A stretch of 64,000 bases of DNA from Flavobacterium cyclinae (GTDB lineage Bacteria > Bacteroidota > Bacteroidia > Flavobacteriales > Flavobacteriaceae), in assembly GCF_021172145.1 (NCBI RefSeq), contig NZ_CP089095.1, positions 434,001 through 498,000 of the forward strand, in the 5' to 3' direction. Shown here piece after piece: positions 48,811 to 57,876 of the stretch (its first letter is position 1; each line of letters begins with the position of its first letter). The notes beneath the pieces are model-generated. The model ran no database searches and was not told where the DNA came from. It saw only the letters and a program-made list of their open reading frames with translations. A program made the position numbers and the translations under genes.

Positions 48811-51432
48811 GTGGCTAAAAAATCTGCAACAACTTCTGACAAAGCTCCAAAGGAAACCCCTTTGATGAAACAATATAACGAAATTAAAAACAAGTATCCA
48901 GATGCTTGTTTGCTGTTTCGCGTAGGCGATTTCTATGAAACTTTTGGAGAAGATGCTGTTCGTGCTGCAGGAATTTTAGGAATTACTTTAACCAAGCGTG
49001 GAGCAGGAAGCGATAGCGAAACTGCGTTAGCGGGTTTCCCACACCATTCATTAAATACCTATTTACCTAAATTGGTTAAGGCTGGACTTCGAGTGGCGAT
49101 TTGCGATCAATTAGAAGATCCAAAAATGACAAAAACGATTGTAAAACGTGGTGTTACAGAATTGGTTACACCAGGTGTTTCGATGAATGATGAGGTGTTG
49201 CATTCGAAGTCAAATAACTTTTTAGCTTCGGTTCATTTTGGAAAGAAAACGGTTGGGGTGTCATTTTTAGATGTGTCAACAGGCGAATTTTTAGTAGCCC
49301 AAGGCAATGAAGAATACATCGATAAATTGTTGCAAAACTTCCGTCCAAGTGAAATTTTAATTCCAAAACAGTTTAAAAATCAATTTCATTCTGTTTTTGG
49401 AGACGATTTTCATACGTTCTTTTTGGAAGATTGGGTATATAAGGAAGATTATGCGTTAGAAAGTTTGACGAAACATTTTCAAACCAATTCAATGAAAGGC
49501 TTTGGTGTGGAAGAATTAACCGAAGGTTTGATTGCTTCGGGGGCTATTTTGTATTATTTATCAGAAACGCAACATAATAAAATTCAGCATATCACAAACA
49601 TTCAACGTATTGCCGAAGACGCTTACGTTTGGATGGATAAATTTACCATTCGAAATTTAGAATTATATCACAGTTATAATCCTAATGCAGTAACACTTTT
49701 AGATGTGATTGATAAAACGCTTTCGCCAATGGGTGCAAGGCTTTTGAAACGTTGGTTAGCACTTCCGTTGAAAGATATTTCAAAAATTAGAAGTCGTCAT
49801 GAAGTGATTTCGTATTTGAAATCCAATCCCGAAGTTTTACAACAAATTCAATATCAAATCAAGCAAATTTCCGATTTGGAGCGTTTGATTTCAAAAGTAG
49901 CTACTGGAAAAATTTCGCCAAGAGAAGTGAATTTCTTGAAAGATTCATTAGATGCTATAATTCCGATTAAAACTTTGGCTTTAGCAAGTTCAAATGAAGC
50001 TTTGAGAGTAATTGGAGATAGTTTACATGCTTGTGAATTGTTGCGTGAGAAAATAAAAACCACTATTCAAGAAGACGCACCTGTAAGCGTAAATAAAGGA
50101 AATGCAATTGCTGTTGGCGTTCATCCGGAATTAGATGAATTGCGAAATATTTCATCTACAGGAAAAGGGTATTTGGAAGCATTAGAACAAAGAGAAAGTG
50201 CTGCAACAGGAATTCCTTCCTTAAAAGTGTCTTTCAATAATGTTTTTGGTTATTACATTGAAGTTCGAAATACGCATAAAGATAAAGTTCCGGCGGAATG
50301 GATTCGCAAACAAACTTTGGTTAATGCGGAGCGATATATTACAGAAGAACTAAAAGAATACGAATCGAAGATTTTAGGTGCAGAAGAAAAAATCCATCAA
50401 TTGGAAACGCAGTTGTTTGAGCAATTGGTAAATTGGATTGCGACATACATCAAACATGTTCAGTTGAATGCTAATTTAATAGCGCAATTGGATTGTTTGA
50501 CTTCTTTCACACAGTTAGCAATTGATAACAAATACGTTTGTCCCGACTTAGATGAAAGTTTTGATTTGGAAATCAAAGAAGGTCGCCATCCCGTTATTGA
50601 AAAGCAATTGCCTGTTGGAGTGCCTTACATAACGAATGACGTGTATTTAGACAGAGAAACCCAACAAATTATCATGATTACCGGTCCGAATATGTCGGGT
50701 AAATCGGCAATTTTGCGTCAAACGGCTTTGATTGTGTTGATGGCGCAAATGGGAAGTTTTGTTCCAGCAGAAAGCGTGAGAATGGGTGTGGTCGATAAAA
50801 TTTTCACTAGAGTTGGAGCTAGTGATAATATTTCAATGGGTGAATCTACTTTTATGGTGGAAATGAACGAAACTGCTTCTATTTTGAATAATATTTCGGA
50901 AAGAAGTTTAGTATTGTTAGATGAAATTGGAAGAGGAACTTCAACTTACGATGGAATTTCGATTGCTTGGGCAATTTCAGAATATTTGCACGAACATCCG
51001 AATAAACCGAAAACACTTTTTGCTACGCATTATCATGAATTAAATGAAATGGAAGTTACGTTTGATAGAATTCAAAATTATAATGTTTCGGTAAAGGAAT
51101 TAAAAGATACTGTTTTATTCATTCGCAAATTAGTTAAAGGTGGAAGTGCGCATAGTTTTGGTATTCACGTAGCAAAAATGGCTGGAATACCTCAAATAGT
51201 AATTCAAAAAGCACAAAAACTATTAAAACAGTTAGAGAAAAGACATTCGAGTGAAGAATTATCGGGAATAAAATCCGCAAGTGATGAGTTGCAATTGAGT
51301 TTCTTCAATTTAGATGATCCGCTTTTAGAAGAAATTAAAGAAGAAATTGTGAATATTGACATCAACACATTAACTCCGGTTGAAGCATTGATGAAGTTGA
51401 ACGAAATAAAACGAATGTTGGTAAAAAAATAA
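48811..51432 (+). CDS. mutS: DNA mismatch repair protein MutS
   Basis: 873 residues, GTG start at 48811; a TACCTTCG -7-like sequence lies at 48778-48785. The mismatch-reading Phe-X-Glu is Phe41-Tyr-Glu43 in [12 protein letters not shown]. The connector, lever and clamp domains follow, and the ATPase holds Walker A GPNMSGKS (625-632), Walker [17 protein letters not shown] and the FATHYHEL motif. It recognises mispairs and loops and recruits MutL. It is the only gene of its unit; the tRNA operon follows. Confidence 0.96.
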   Translation: MAKKSATTSDKAPKETPLMKQYNEIKNKYPDACLLFRVGDFYETFGEDAVRAAGILGITLTKRGAGSDSETALAGFPHHSLNTYLPKLVKAGLRVAICDQLEDPKMTKTIVKRGVTELVTPGVSMNDEVLHSKSNNFLASVHFGKKTVGVSFLDVSTGEFLVAQGNEEYIDKLLQNFRPSEILIPKQFKNQFHSVFGDDFHTFFLEDWVYKEDYALESLTKHFQTNSMKGFGVEELTEGLIASGAILYYLSETQHNKIQHITNIQRIAEDAYVWMDKFTIRNLELYHSYNPNAVTLLDVIDKTLSPMGARLLKRWLALPLKDISKIRSRHEVISYLKSNPEVLQQIQYQIKQISDLERLISKVATGKISPREVNFLKDSLDAIIPIKTLALASSNEALRVIGDSLHACELLREKIKTTIQEDAPVSVNKGNAIAVGVHPELDELRNISSTGKGYLEALEQRESAATGIPSLKVSFNNVFGYYIEVRNTHKDKVPAEWIRKQTLVNAERYITEELKEYESKILGAEEKIHQLETQLFEQLVNWIATYIKHVQLNANLIAQLDCLTSFTQLAIDNKYVCPDLDESFDLEIKEGRHPVIEKQLPVGVPYITNDVYLDRETQQIIMITGPNMSGKSAILRQTALIVLMAQMGSFVPAESVRMGVVDKIFTRVGASDNISMGESTFMVEMNETASILNNISERSLVLLDEIGRGTSTYDGISIAWAISEYLHEHPNKPKTLFATHYHELNEMEVTFDRIQNYNVSVKELKDTVLFIRKLVKGGSAHSFGIHVAKMAGIPQIVIQKAQKLLKQLEKRHSSEELSGIKSASDELQLSFFNLDDPLLEEIKEEIVNIDINTLTPVEALMKLNEIKRMLVKK

Positions 51433-51485
51433 TTTATTCGTAATCAAAGTGTTATGAAAAAGTTAGATTTTTTGTTTAAAAGTTC

Positions 51486-51515
51486 TTGTGGAAAGAAAAA
51501 TATATTATATATTTG
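51486..51515 (+). promoter_or_regulatory. Consensus promoter for the tRNA cluster
   Basis: TTG (51486-51488) and TATATTTG (51508-51515) are separated by 19 bases, the exact Bacteroidetes arrangement. The tRNA-Gly gene begins 33 bases later. Confidence 0.75.
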
Positions 51516-51548
51516 CACTCGCAATCAAGAAAACGTTCTTAATTATAC

Positions 51549-51621
51549 GCGAAAATAGCTCAGTTGGTAGAGCGCAACCTTGCCAAGGTTGAGGTCGCGG
51601 GTTCGAACCCCGTTTTTCGCT
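51549..51621 (+). tRNA. tRNA-Gly (GCC)
   Basis: 73 bases, complete cloverleaf. Acceptor stem GCGAAAA pairs with TTTTCGC, anticodon arm CAACC-TTGCCAA-GGTTG gives anticodon GCC, T arm is CGGGTTCGAACCCCG and the discriminator is T. No CCA is encoded. It is the first tRNA of a three-gene unit. Confidence 0.96.
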
Positions 51622-51640
51622 CAATGAAAATTTAAATTTT

Positions 51641-51726
51641 GCTCGAGTGGTGGAATTGGTAGACACGCTGGACTTAAAATCCAGTGGGTAGTAATGCCCG
51701 TGCGGGTTCAAGTCCCGCCTTGAGTA
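51641..51726 (+). tRNA. tRNA-Leu (TAA), copy 1
   Basis: 86 bases, class II with a long variable arm. Acceptor GCTCGAG pairs with CTTGAGT (G-T wobbles), anticodon arm CTGGA-CTTAAAA-TCCAG gives TAA, reading UUA and UUG, the main Leu codons in this AT-rich genome. Discriminator A. It follows tRNA-Gly by 19 bases and is ended by a terminator. Confidence 0.96.
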
Positions 51727-51727
51727 C

Positions 51728-51766
51728 TAAAGCCTTTTTGCTTGGTTCAAAAAGGCTTTATTTTTA
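51728..51766 (+). terminator. Terminator between the two tRNA-Leu genes
   Basis: A 13-bp stem, TAAAGCCTTTTTG with its complement, and a following T run lie directly after tRNA-Leu copy 1. Confidence 0.8.
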
Positions 51767-51787
51767 AATTTTCAGATAATTACCAAC

Positions 51788-51873
51788 GCTCGAGTGGTGG
51801 AATTGGTAGACACGCTGGACTTAAAATCCAGTGGGTAGTAATGCCCGTGCGGGTTCAAGTCCCGCCTTGAGTA
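51788..51873 (+). tRNA. tRNA-Leu (TAA), copy 2
   Basis: 86 bases identical to copy 1 at every position. The sequence similarity stops at the gene ends, so only the tRNA body is duplicated. No clear -7 box lies in the 21 bases before it, so it may depend on read-through of the upstream terminator. Confidence 0.96.
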
Positions 51874-51874
51874 C

Positions 51875-51908
51875 AAAAAGCTTCAAACTATGTTTGGAGC
51901 TTTTTTTA
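51875..51908 (+). terminator. Terminator after tRNA-Leu copy 2
   Basis: AAAGCTTCAAAC / GTTTGGAGCTTT stem (one G-T pair) with a TAT loop and T run. Confidence 0.8.
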
Positions 51909-51972
51909 TTTCTAAAAGAATCAAATTGATTTTTTATTTTATCTTTAGAAAATTCATTTCAAAAAAAATCTA

Positions 51973-52326
51973 ATGGGAACATTTGTAATCGCACAACGAT
52001 TAAACGGAGCTTATAAATATGAATTTGTTTCACGAAAAGGTAAAACTATTTTTACTAGTAATGATTTTGAATTGCGTTTTGAATGTGAAGAAGAAATTGA
52101 GCGTTTGAAAAATTCAATTGATAAATGCGTTTTTATGCGTTTTAAATCGTCTAGTGGGAAGTTTTTCTTTAGATTGATATTAGATGAGCATGAAATCGCT
52201 GTTAGTAGAAGATATACGACTCAGTTGTTACTTCAAAAAGGAATTGATGAAATTGTTAAGTATGCTGGTAAAGCAGAATTTTTAGATTTTTCATCTTCAG
52301 AAGATATTTTTGGAGATATAGCATAA
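51973..52326 (+). CDS. DUF1508/YegP-like protein
   Basis: 117 residues. Two DUF1508-like halves are visible: residues about 5-55 (GAYKYEFVSRKGKTIFTSND) and about 58-105 (FKSSSGKFFFRLILDEHEIAVSRRYT, part). YegP-type proteins carry two such repeats. Function unknown. It follows the tRNA unit after its terminator and has a TATCTTTA near-match to a -7 box upstream. A weak hairpin follows its stop. Confidence 0.75.
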   Translation: MGTFVIAQRLNGAYKYEFVSRKGKTIFTSNDFELRFECEEEIERLKNSIDKCVFMRFKSSSGKFFFRLILDEHEIAVSRRYTTQLLLQKGIDEIVKYAGKAEFLDFSSSEDIFGDIA

Positions 52327-52330
52327 AAAA

Positions 52331-52350
52331 TGCCCTATTAAAATAGGGCT
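52331..52350. terminator. Weak hairpin between convergent genes
   Basis: GCCCTATT / AATAGGGC stem with a short loop; the T-rich sequence on plus is interrupted. It lies between the DUF1508 gene and the 74-residue lipoprotein gene. Confidence 0.5.
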
Positions 52351-52367
52351 TAATTTATTTATAAGTT

Positions 52368-52592
52368 TTATTTTGCAACTTCATCAATTCTTTGAAACTT
52401 AACTTTTGCAGTTTCTTGAGATTTTGCAACAGCAGAATCAATAGTTGCTGTATTTGATTCTGTTATAATTGTGTCTTGAACAACAGGTGTTTCTACAATA
52501 ACAGTGTCTTCTGTTTTTACTGTTTCGTTAGTGTTTTCTTTACAAGAAATAAAAGTAGAGACAATAATTAAACTAAATACAATTTTTTTCAT
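52368..52592 (-). CDS. Small lipoprotein (74 residues)
   Basis: The signal MKKIVFSLIIVSTFISC ends in a lipobox (Cys17). The mature part starts KENTNETVKTEDT and is Thr/Val/Glu-rich with no visible domain. It resembles the 67-residue lipoprotein upstream at 52675-52878 (shared SCKEN start), so they are probably tandem paralogues with separate terminators. Role unknown. Confidence 0.75.
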   Translation of the reverse strand: MKKIVFSLIIVSTFISCKENTNETVKTEDTVIVETPVVQDTIITESNTATIDSAVAKSQETAKVKFQRIDEVAK

Positions 52593-52631
52593 AATCTTAA
52601 ACTTTTTAAAATTAATTTTTAAAGCAAAAAA

Positions 52632-52659
52632 AATCCCGATTTAATCGGGATTAATTTTT
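52632..52659. terminator. Terminator between the two small lipoprotein genes
   Basis: AATCCCGAT / ATCGGGATT stem with a TTA loop; A run on one side and T run on the other permit both directions. It ends the 67-residue lipoprotein gene on minus. Confidence 0.8.
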
Positions 52660-52674
52660 TTATTCTAGCAATAA

Positions 52675-52878
52675 TTAGTTTGCTGGAGCAGCTTCAGCTG
52701 GAGCAGCTTCTGTAGAAGCAGCAGCAGTATCAACAGCAGTAGTATCAGCTACTGGAGCAGCCTCTTCAACTGGAGCTTCAACAACTGTATCAGCAACTGC
52801 AGTTTCTTCAGCAGCATTTTCTTTACAAGATACGAACATAGCAGCAACGATTGCTAAACTTAAAACAACTTTTTTCAT
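52675..52878 (-). CDS. Ala/Glu/Pro-rich small lipoprotein (67 residues)
   Basis: The signal MKKVVLSLAIVAAMFVSC ends in a lipobox (Cys18), then KENAAEETAVADTV and a low-complexity tail of Ala, Glu, Pro, Val and Thr. The tail looks unstructured and acidic. Its codon use is more GC-rich than its surroundings. It is a probable paralogue of the gene at 52368 and is preceded by a good -7 box with a palindrome. Role unknown. Confidence 0.78.
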   Translation of the reverse strand: MKKVVLSLAIVAAMFVSCKENAAEETAVADTVVEAPVEEAAPVADTTAVDTAAASTEAAPAEAAPAN

Positions 52879-52915
52879 CTTACTAAATTATAAAAGGTTA
52901 ATTATTAATTCGGAG

Positions 52916-52945
52916 CAAAGATATAAATTTTTTGACATGTCAAAA
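52916..52945 (-). promoter_or_regulatory. Promoter with 16-bp palindrome before small lipoprotein
   Basis: Minus-strand TATCTTTG lies at 52916-52923, and TTTTGACATGTCAAAA, a perfect palindrome, at 52930-52945. The palindrome covers the expected -33 area, so it could be an operator. Confidence 0.5.
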
Positions 52946-53043
52946 TATTTTTAGACAAATTTTTTAATTTTTTTTTCTTTAGATTCCAAAATAGATTAAT
53001 TCCAATAGTATACCCGTTTGTTTTTTTGTTAAAATATTTGTAA

Positions 53044-55197
53044 TTATTTGGCCTTTTGAGACTTAGGATATACAATTGTCATTTCCTCAATAAGGTTTTT
53101 TGCACCAGCAAATTTGTCAATTACAAATAAAATATAACGGGTGTCCACCATGATATTTCTACAAATTTCTGGGCTGTAATAAATATCACTCATGGTGCCT
53201 TCCCATACTCTATCAAAGTTTAATCCGATAAGATTTCCTTTTGCATCTAAAGCCGGACTTCCTGAGTTTCCACCAGTAGTATGATTGGTTGCAATAAACG
53301 CTAATGGCATTTTCCCATTTTTATCGGCATATCTTCCGTAATCTTTTGCGTTATATAAGTCAATTAATTTTTGAGGAACGTCAAATTCATAATCGCCTGG
53401 TACATATTTTTCAATTACACCATCTAAATAACTTACAGGTTCATAAATAACTGCATCGCTAGGCTTGTATCCTTTAACTTTTCCGTATGTTACACGCAAT
53501 GTACTGTTAGCATCAGGGAAAATTCTATCGTTCGGGAAGAATTCCATAATACCTTTCATGTACGTTCTTTGTAATGCGATATTTTTTAAATTAATTTCAT
53601 CAAATTTAGGAGCCACATTTTTTTGATAGCTCTCAGCAATGGATTTTACCAATACATATCCTTTATCCTGATTTAATTTGTCCAAAATAGATTGGGCATC
53701 ACCATTTAATAATTCTTTTAATCCTTCGTATGAAGTTAATTTTGAAGTGCTAAAAATGGCAGTTGACAATTCTGCAGCATTAAAATTGTTTAAACTTTCA
53801 GGTAAAAACTGTTTTGGTGATTTTGTAGCATATAAATTGATCAATTGTTCGAAAACTTTCTCATCCACTTGAGCGCTATAATCTTTATACAAACCTTCAA
53901 ATCCTGAAATTAAATTGTTTTTTCTATCATTAAAAGCTTGTTCGCCTTTAGTCTTATAGATTTGCTCTAATTGAAATAAGCGATACCCAAAAGATAAAAT
54001 TTCAGAATTACGTAATACAACTTCTGTAAAGTAATCTCTTGCAATAGCATATTCTCTTATTTCTTTGTAGTTCTTTTCAAAATCAGCTAAAATAGTTCCG
54101 TATTCAGCTTGTTTTCCTGCTTTATTTACTCTTTCTTGAAATTTCTTTTCAAAATCTTGTTTGATAGCAACTGCATTCGATTTTTTCAATCCTTTTGTTT
54201 CACCAATCCATTTTTTCCAATAATTGGCAACACTAGCGTATTTTGAAGCATACTGAATTTTAATTGCATTGTCTTTTCTCATGAAACCATCTTGAACTTT
54301 TAAAGCAGCATCACGAATTTCAATTTTTGCTGGATTCAAATCATTTACAATTTGTTCTACGGCAAACGATGGCAAATATTCCTGAGTTCTTCCTGGATAA
54401 CCCATTACCATAGTGAAATCGTTTTCCTGAATTCCTTTAGCAGAAACTGGGAAAAAGTGTTTTGGTTTGTATGGAACATTGTCTTTTGAATATTCAGCTG
54501 GACGATTGTTTTTGTCAGCATAAACTCTAAATAAAGAGAAATCTCCCGTGTGTCGTGGCCAAACCCAGTTATCTGTATCCGATCCAAATTTTCCAATTGA
54601 ACTTGGTGGTGCTCCTACTAAACGAACATCTTTGAAATTTTCGGTTACAAATAATAAGTATTGGTTTCCATCATAAAAAGCACGAATCATTACATCTTGC
54701 CAAGCTTCTTTTTGGAAACTTTTGCTAACGGTAGCAATATTTTGTTGGATTCTTTTTTGTTTGTCGCTTTCGGTTGGAAGATTTAAAACGCCTTCAAAAA
54801 TTTTAGTAGTAACATCTTCAATTTTGATGATGAAGGTTACGGTTAAATCTTTATTTGGCAATTCGTCTTCCATTTTGTAAGCCCAAAAACCATTCGTTAA
54901 ATAATCGTTTTCAACTGTAGAGTGACTTTGAATGTTGTCATAACCGCAGTGGTGATTCGTTAATAAAAGTCCTTTTGGGGAAATCATTTCCGCTGTACAA
55001 CCGCCATCAAAATGAGGAACAGCATCTTTTAAGCTAGAATTATTTACCGAATAAATATCATCGGCACTAATTTTCATTCCCAATGCTTTCATTTCTTTTT
55101 CGTTTGCTCCTTTCAATAAAGAAGGAATCCACATACCTCCTTGTTGTGCTTGAACTTGGAAAACAACTAAAATAAGTAGTAATCTTAAAAATTTCAT
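53044..55197 (-). CDS. S46 family dipeptidyl-peptidase, DPP11-type specificity
   Basis: 717 residues. A signal peptide ending QVQAQ leads to a periplasmic S46 peptidase. The catalytic His is in LLTNHHCG (His83) and the Ser in GGNSGSPA (Ser645). Arg663 lies 18 residues after the Ser in GLNFDRVW, the same spacing as Ser655 and Arg673 of Porphyromonas gingivalis DPP11, where Arg selects Asp/Glu at P1; DPP7 has Gly. So acidic-P1 dipeptide release from the N-terminus is predicted. It provides dipeptides for growth on protein. It follows waaA on the same strand after 52 bases. Confidence 0.9.
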   Translation of the reverse strand: MKFLRLLLILVVFQVQAQQGGMWIPSLLKGANEKEMKALGMKISADDIYSVNNSSLKDAVPHFDGGCTAEMISPKGLLLTNHHCGYDNIQSHSTVENDYLTNGFWAYKMEDELPNKDLTVTFIIKIEDVTTKIFEGVLNLPTESDKQKRIQQNIATVSKSFQKEAWQDVMIRAFYDGNQYLLFVTENFKDVRLVGAPPSSIGKFGSDTDNWVWPRHTGDFSLFRVYADKNNRPAEYSKDNVPYKPKHFFPVSAKGIQENDFTMVMGYPGRTQEYLPSFAVEQIVNDLNPAKIEIRDAALKVQDGFMRKDNAIKIQYASKYASVANYWKKWIGETKGLKKSNAVAIKQDFEKKFQERVNKAGKQAEYGTILADFEKNYKEIREYAIARDYFTEVVLRNSEILSFGYRLFQLEQIYKTKGEQAFNDRKNNLISGFEGLYKDYSAQVDEKVFEQLINLYATKSPKQFLPESLNNFNAAELSTAIFSTSKLTSYEGLKELLNGDAQSILDKLNQDKGYVLVKSIAESYQKNVAPKFDEINLKNIALQRTYMKGIMEFFPNDRIFPDANSTLRVTYGKVKGYKPSDAVIYEPVSYLDGVIEKYVPGDYEFDVPQKLIDLYNAKDYGRYADKNGKMPLAFIATNHTTGGNSGSPALDAKGNLIGLNFDRVWEGTMSDIYYSPEICRNIMVDTRYILFVIDKFAGAKNLIEEMTIVYPKSQKAK

Positions 55198-55249
55198 AGT
55201 TTATTAATATTAATGGGTGCAAGTTACAATTTTACTTTTGCAACTTAAA

Positions 55250-56503
55250 TCAATTTATAGTTTCATTAGTAATATAATTCATAATTATTTGAGTTGCTCC
55301 TTTATTCATCTGAACAAATGTGCTACAAATATGTCCTTTTTCTAATCGTTCGTCTTCATTCTGAATAAGCAAATCAAAAGCTTCATTTAATTGGATTTGA
55401 TTTTGAATCGAAATACAACCTTCCATATTTACCAATGCTGTAGCTTCAGCAAAATGCGAGTAATTTGGACCAATTACAACTGGAACTCCAAAAGTTGCTG
55501 GTTCTAAAATATTATGAACACCCGGATTTCCAAAGCCACCGCCAACATAGGCAATATCGGCATAGGAATAAATTTTGGTTAAAATCCCGATAGTGTCAAT
55601 GATAAAAACGTTGTTTTCCTGTAGAGACGCGATTAATCTCGTCTCTACATCAGAAAACAAAATCGTTTTCTTTTGAATTTGATTTTTGAGATTTGAAATT
55701 TGTTCCGATTTGATATTATGCGGAGCAATAATAAATTTCACATCATCCGAACATTGATTGATATAATTTACTAATAAACTTTCATCTTTTGGCCAAGAAC
55801 TTCCGATTACAATAGTGGTTTTATTATCTTTAAATAGTTCGATAAAATCCAAAGAATTATCACGATCTAAAATTGAAACTACTCGGTCAAAACGCGTATC
55901 TCCTGAAATTTTCACATTGTTGAATCCGATACTTTGAAGCAATTTTTTAGAACTTTCATTTTGCACAAAAAAGTAATCAAATGTTTTTAAAGCGTTTCGA
56001 TAGAATCCACCATACCACTTAAAAAAGGCTTGATTTTCTCGTAAAATTCCAGAAATCAAATAGGTTTTGATTTGTTGTTTTTTTAGTTCGTTAAGATAAT
56101 TTGGCCAATATTCGTATTTGATAAAAAATACCATTTCGGAATGAACTAATTGAATGAATTGTTTCGCATTCGAAATAGTATCCAAAGGCAAATAAACCGT
56201 AACATCGGCAACGGTATTGTTTTTTCGAACTTCATAACCCGAAGGCGAAAAAAACGTAATCACAATTTTATGATTTGGGAATTGTTGTTTGATAGCTTCA
56301 ATTACAGGTAAGCCTTGTTCGTATTCACCTAAAGACGCTGCGTGAAACCAAATTGTTTTATCCGAAGTTTGAATTTTATTCGCTAACGTTTGAAAAACCG
56401 ACTTTCTTCCATCAATAAAAAGTTTCATTTTCGGACTGAAAAGAGCTACAAGCTTCAAAAGTTGGCTAGCTAAAAGCGTAATTATGTTGTATAAAAATAG
56501 CAT
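55250..56503 (-). CDS. waaA: 3-deoxy-D-manno-octulosonic acid (Kdo) transferase
   Basis: 417 residues. The opening membrane segment, the catalytic HAASLGEYEQG (about 54-64) and the GT-B C-terminal half with IIDTIGILTKIYSYADIAYVGGGF are the WaaA signature. It transfers Kdo to lipid IVA on the inner membrane in LPS core synthesis. Residues about 286-294, VETRLIASL, are encoded by a 28-bp palindromic repeat that is also seen near galE, so part of the protein is repeat-derived. The frame remains open through it. It precedes the DPP11 gene. Confidence 0.9.
   Translation of the reverse strand: MLFLYNIITLLASQLLKLVALFSPKMKLFIDGRKSVFQTLANKIQTSDKTIWFHAASLGEYEQGLPVIEAIKQQFPNHKIVITFFSPSGYEVRKNNTVADVTVYLPLDTISNAKQFIQLVHSEMVFFIKYEYWPNYLNELKKQQIKTYLISGILRENQAFFKWYGGFYRNALKTFDYFFVQNESSKKLLQSIGFNNVKISGDTRFDRVVSILDRDNSLDFIELFKDNKTTIVIGSSWPKDESLLVNYINQCSDDVKFIIAPHNIKSEQISNLKNQIQKKTILFSDVETRLIASLQENNVFIIDTIGILTKIYSYADIAYVGGGFGNPGVHNILEPATFGVPVVIGPNYSHFAEATALVNMEGCISIQNQIQLNEAFDLLIQNEDERLEKGHICSTFVQMNKGATQIIMNYITNETIN
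55621..55648. repeat. Palindromic repeat inside waaA
   Basis: 28 bp: arms GTAGAGACG and CGTCTCTAC flank CGATTAATCT. It is a near-perfect palindrome with one mismatch. Similar sequence occurs at 57727-57868. It lies in the waaA coding frame. Confidence 0.8.
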
Positions 56504-56571
56504 AATTGAATTTTATGGTGCTAAAATACGTTTCTTTTTAAGTTAGATAAAATTTGTACTATAGAATTTCA

Positions 56572-56579
56572 TATTTTTG
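56572..56579 (+). promoter_or_regulatory. -7 promoter box for DegT aminotransferase
   Basis: TATTTTTG followed by C fits the consensus, 20 bases before the ATG at 56600. A TTTG lies 15 bases further upstream, which is short of the usual spacing. Confidence 0.5.
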
Positions 56580-56599
56580 CTTGACTTAATTTTATTCCA

Positions 56600-57730
56600 A
56601 TGAGAAAATTACAAATGGTTGACTTAAAAAGTCAATACGAAAAAATAAAAGAAGAAGTAAATGCTTCTATTCAAGAGGTTTTAGACACAAATACATACAT
56701 CAACGGACCTTTGGTTCATCAATTTCAAGCGGATTTAGAAAAATATTTGGGAGTAAAACACGTAATTCCATGTGCAAACGGAACTGATGCGTTACAAATA
56801 GCCATGATGGGATTGGATTTGAAACCAGGAGATGAAGTAATTACAGCCGATTTTACATTCGCAGCTACGGTTGAAGTTATTGCTTTGTTGCAATTAACTC
56901 CAGTTTTAGTAGATGTAGATATGAACAATATGAACATTTCGTTAGAAGGAATTCGTAAAGCAATAACACCAAAAACTAAAGCAATTGTGCCAGTTCATTT
57001 ATTTGGTCGGGCTGCGAATATGGATGCGATTATGGAAATTGCCAAAGAACATAATTTGTATGTTATCGAAGATAATGCTCAAGCTATTGGAGCCGATTAT
57101 TCTTCAAAAGATGGTTCTAAAAAGAAAGTAGGTACTTTAGGACATGTAGCAGCAACATCATTTTTCCCATCAAAAAACTTAGGATGTTATGGTGATGGAG
57201 GAGCGATTTTTACTAATGATGATAAATTAGCTCATACGATCAGAGGAATTGTAAATCACGGAATGTATGAAAGATATCACCATGATGTGGTAGGTGTAAA
57301 TTCTCGTTTAGATAGTATTCAAGCTGGAGTTTTAAAAGCGAAATTACCACATTTGGATGCTTACAACAAAGCACGTCAAGAAGCAGCAAGAAAGTATTCT
57401 GAAATTTTAGGAAAAAATCAAAATATATGGGTTCCAACTATTTGTGAAAATTGTGATTGTCATGTATTCCATCAATACGTTATTCGAATTTTAAACGGAA
57501 AACGCGATGGATTATTGGAACATTTACAAGCAAAAGGAATTCCATGCGCTATTTATTATCCAATTCCGTTACATAGCCAAAAAGCGTATGCTGATGCTCG
57601 TTATAAAGAAGAAGATTTTCCTGTTACGAATCAATTGGTAAAAGAAGTAATTGCATTACCAATGCACACGGAATTAGATGATGAACAAATAAAATTTATT
57701 ACAGATGCTGTTTTAGAATATATCGGATAG
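56600..57730 (+). CDS. DegT/DnrJ/EryC1/StrS family sugar aminotransferase
   Basis: 376 residues. PLP-dependent fold type I. The substrate and cofactor motifs ANGTDALQIAM (about 59), VHLFGRAANMD, EDNAQAIGADY and the Lys in FFPSKNLGCYGDGGA (Lys near 199) that binds PLP are in place. It makes a 3- or 4-amino sugar nucleotide for surface polysaccharides. Whether the product is like WbpE or another is not predictable. The TAG stop at 57728-57730 belongs to a palindromic repeat. galE follows after the repeat array. Confidence 0.92.
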   Translation: MRKLQMVDLKSQYEKIKEEVNASIQEVLDTNTYINGPLVHQFQADLEKYLGVKHVIPCANGTDALQIAMMGLDLKPGDEVITADFTFAATVEVIALLQLTPVLVDVDMNNMNISLEGIRKAITPKTKAIVPVHLFGRAANMDAIMEIAKEHNLYVIEDNAQAIGADYSSKDGSKKKVGTLGHVAATSFFPSKNLGCYGDGGAIFTNDDKLAHTIRGIVNHGMYERYHHDVVGVNSRLDSIQAGVLKAKLPHLDAYNKARQEAARKYSEILGKNQNIWVPTICENCDCHVFHQYVIRILNGKRDGLLEHLQAKGIPCAIYYPIPLHSQKAYADARYKEEDFPVTNQLVKEVIALPMHTELDDEQIKFITDAVLEYIG

Positions 57731-57868
57731 AGATGCGATTTATCGCGTCTATTCGTATAAATGAATATATAGAAACGCTATTAATAGCGATTTAAAAATT
57801 GATGTAGAAGACCGTAATTCATTGCGTCTTTTAAAAAAGAAATAGAGACGCGATAAATCGCGTCTGTA
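57727..57868. repeat. Array of four degenerate palindromic repeats before galE
   Basis: Copies lie at about 57727-57753 (TAGAGATGCGATTTATCGCG...), 57770-57793 (core CGCTATTAATAGCG), 57804-57830 (most degraded) and 57843-57868 (AGACGCGATAAATCGCGTCT). They share the consensus of the repeat in waaA and fill the whole 146-base spacer. The first supplies the stop codon of the upstream gene. Confidence 0.75.
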
Positions 57869-57876
57869 CGAGAAAA

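Noticed and set aside
51505..51711. Minus-strand ORF of 68 residues
   Set aside because: It is the antisense of the tRNA-Gly and tRNA-Leu genes; no protein features.
55250..56503. waaA as pseudogene due to repeat insertion
   Set aside because: The frame is open, length normal (417) and both conserved halves present.
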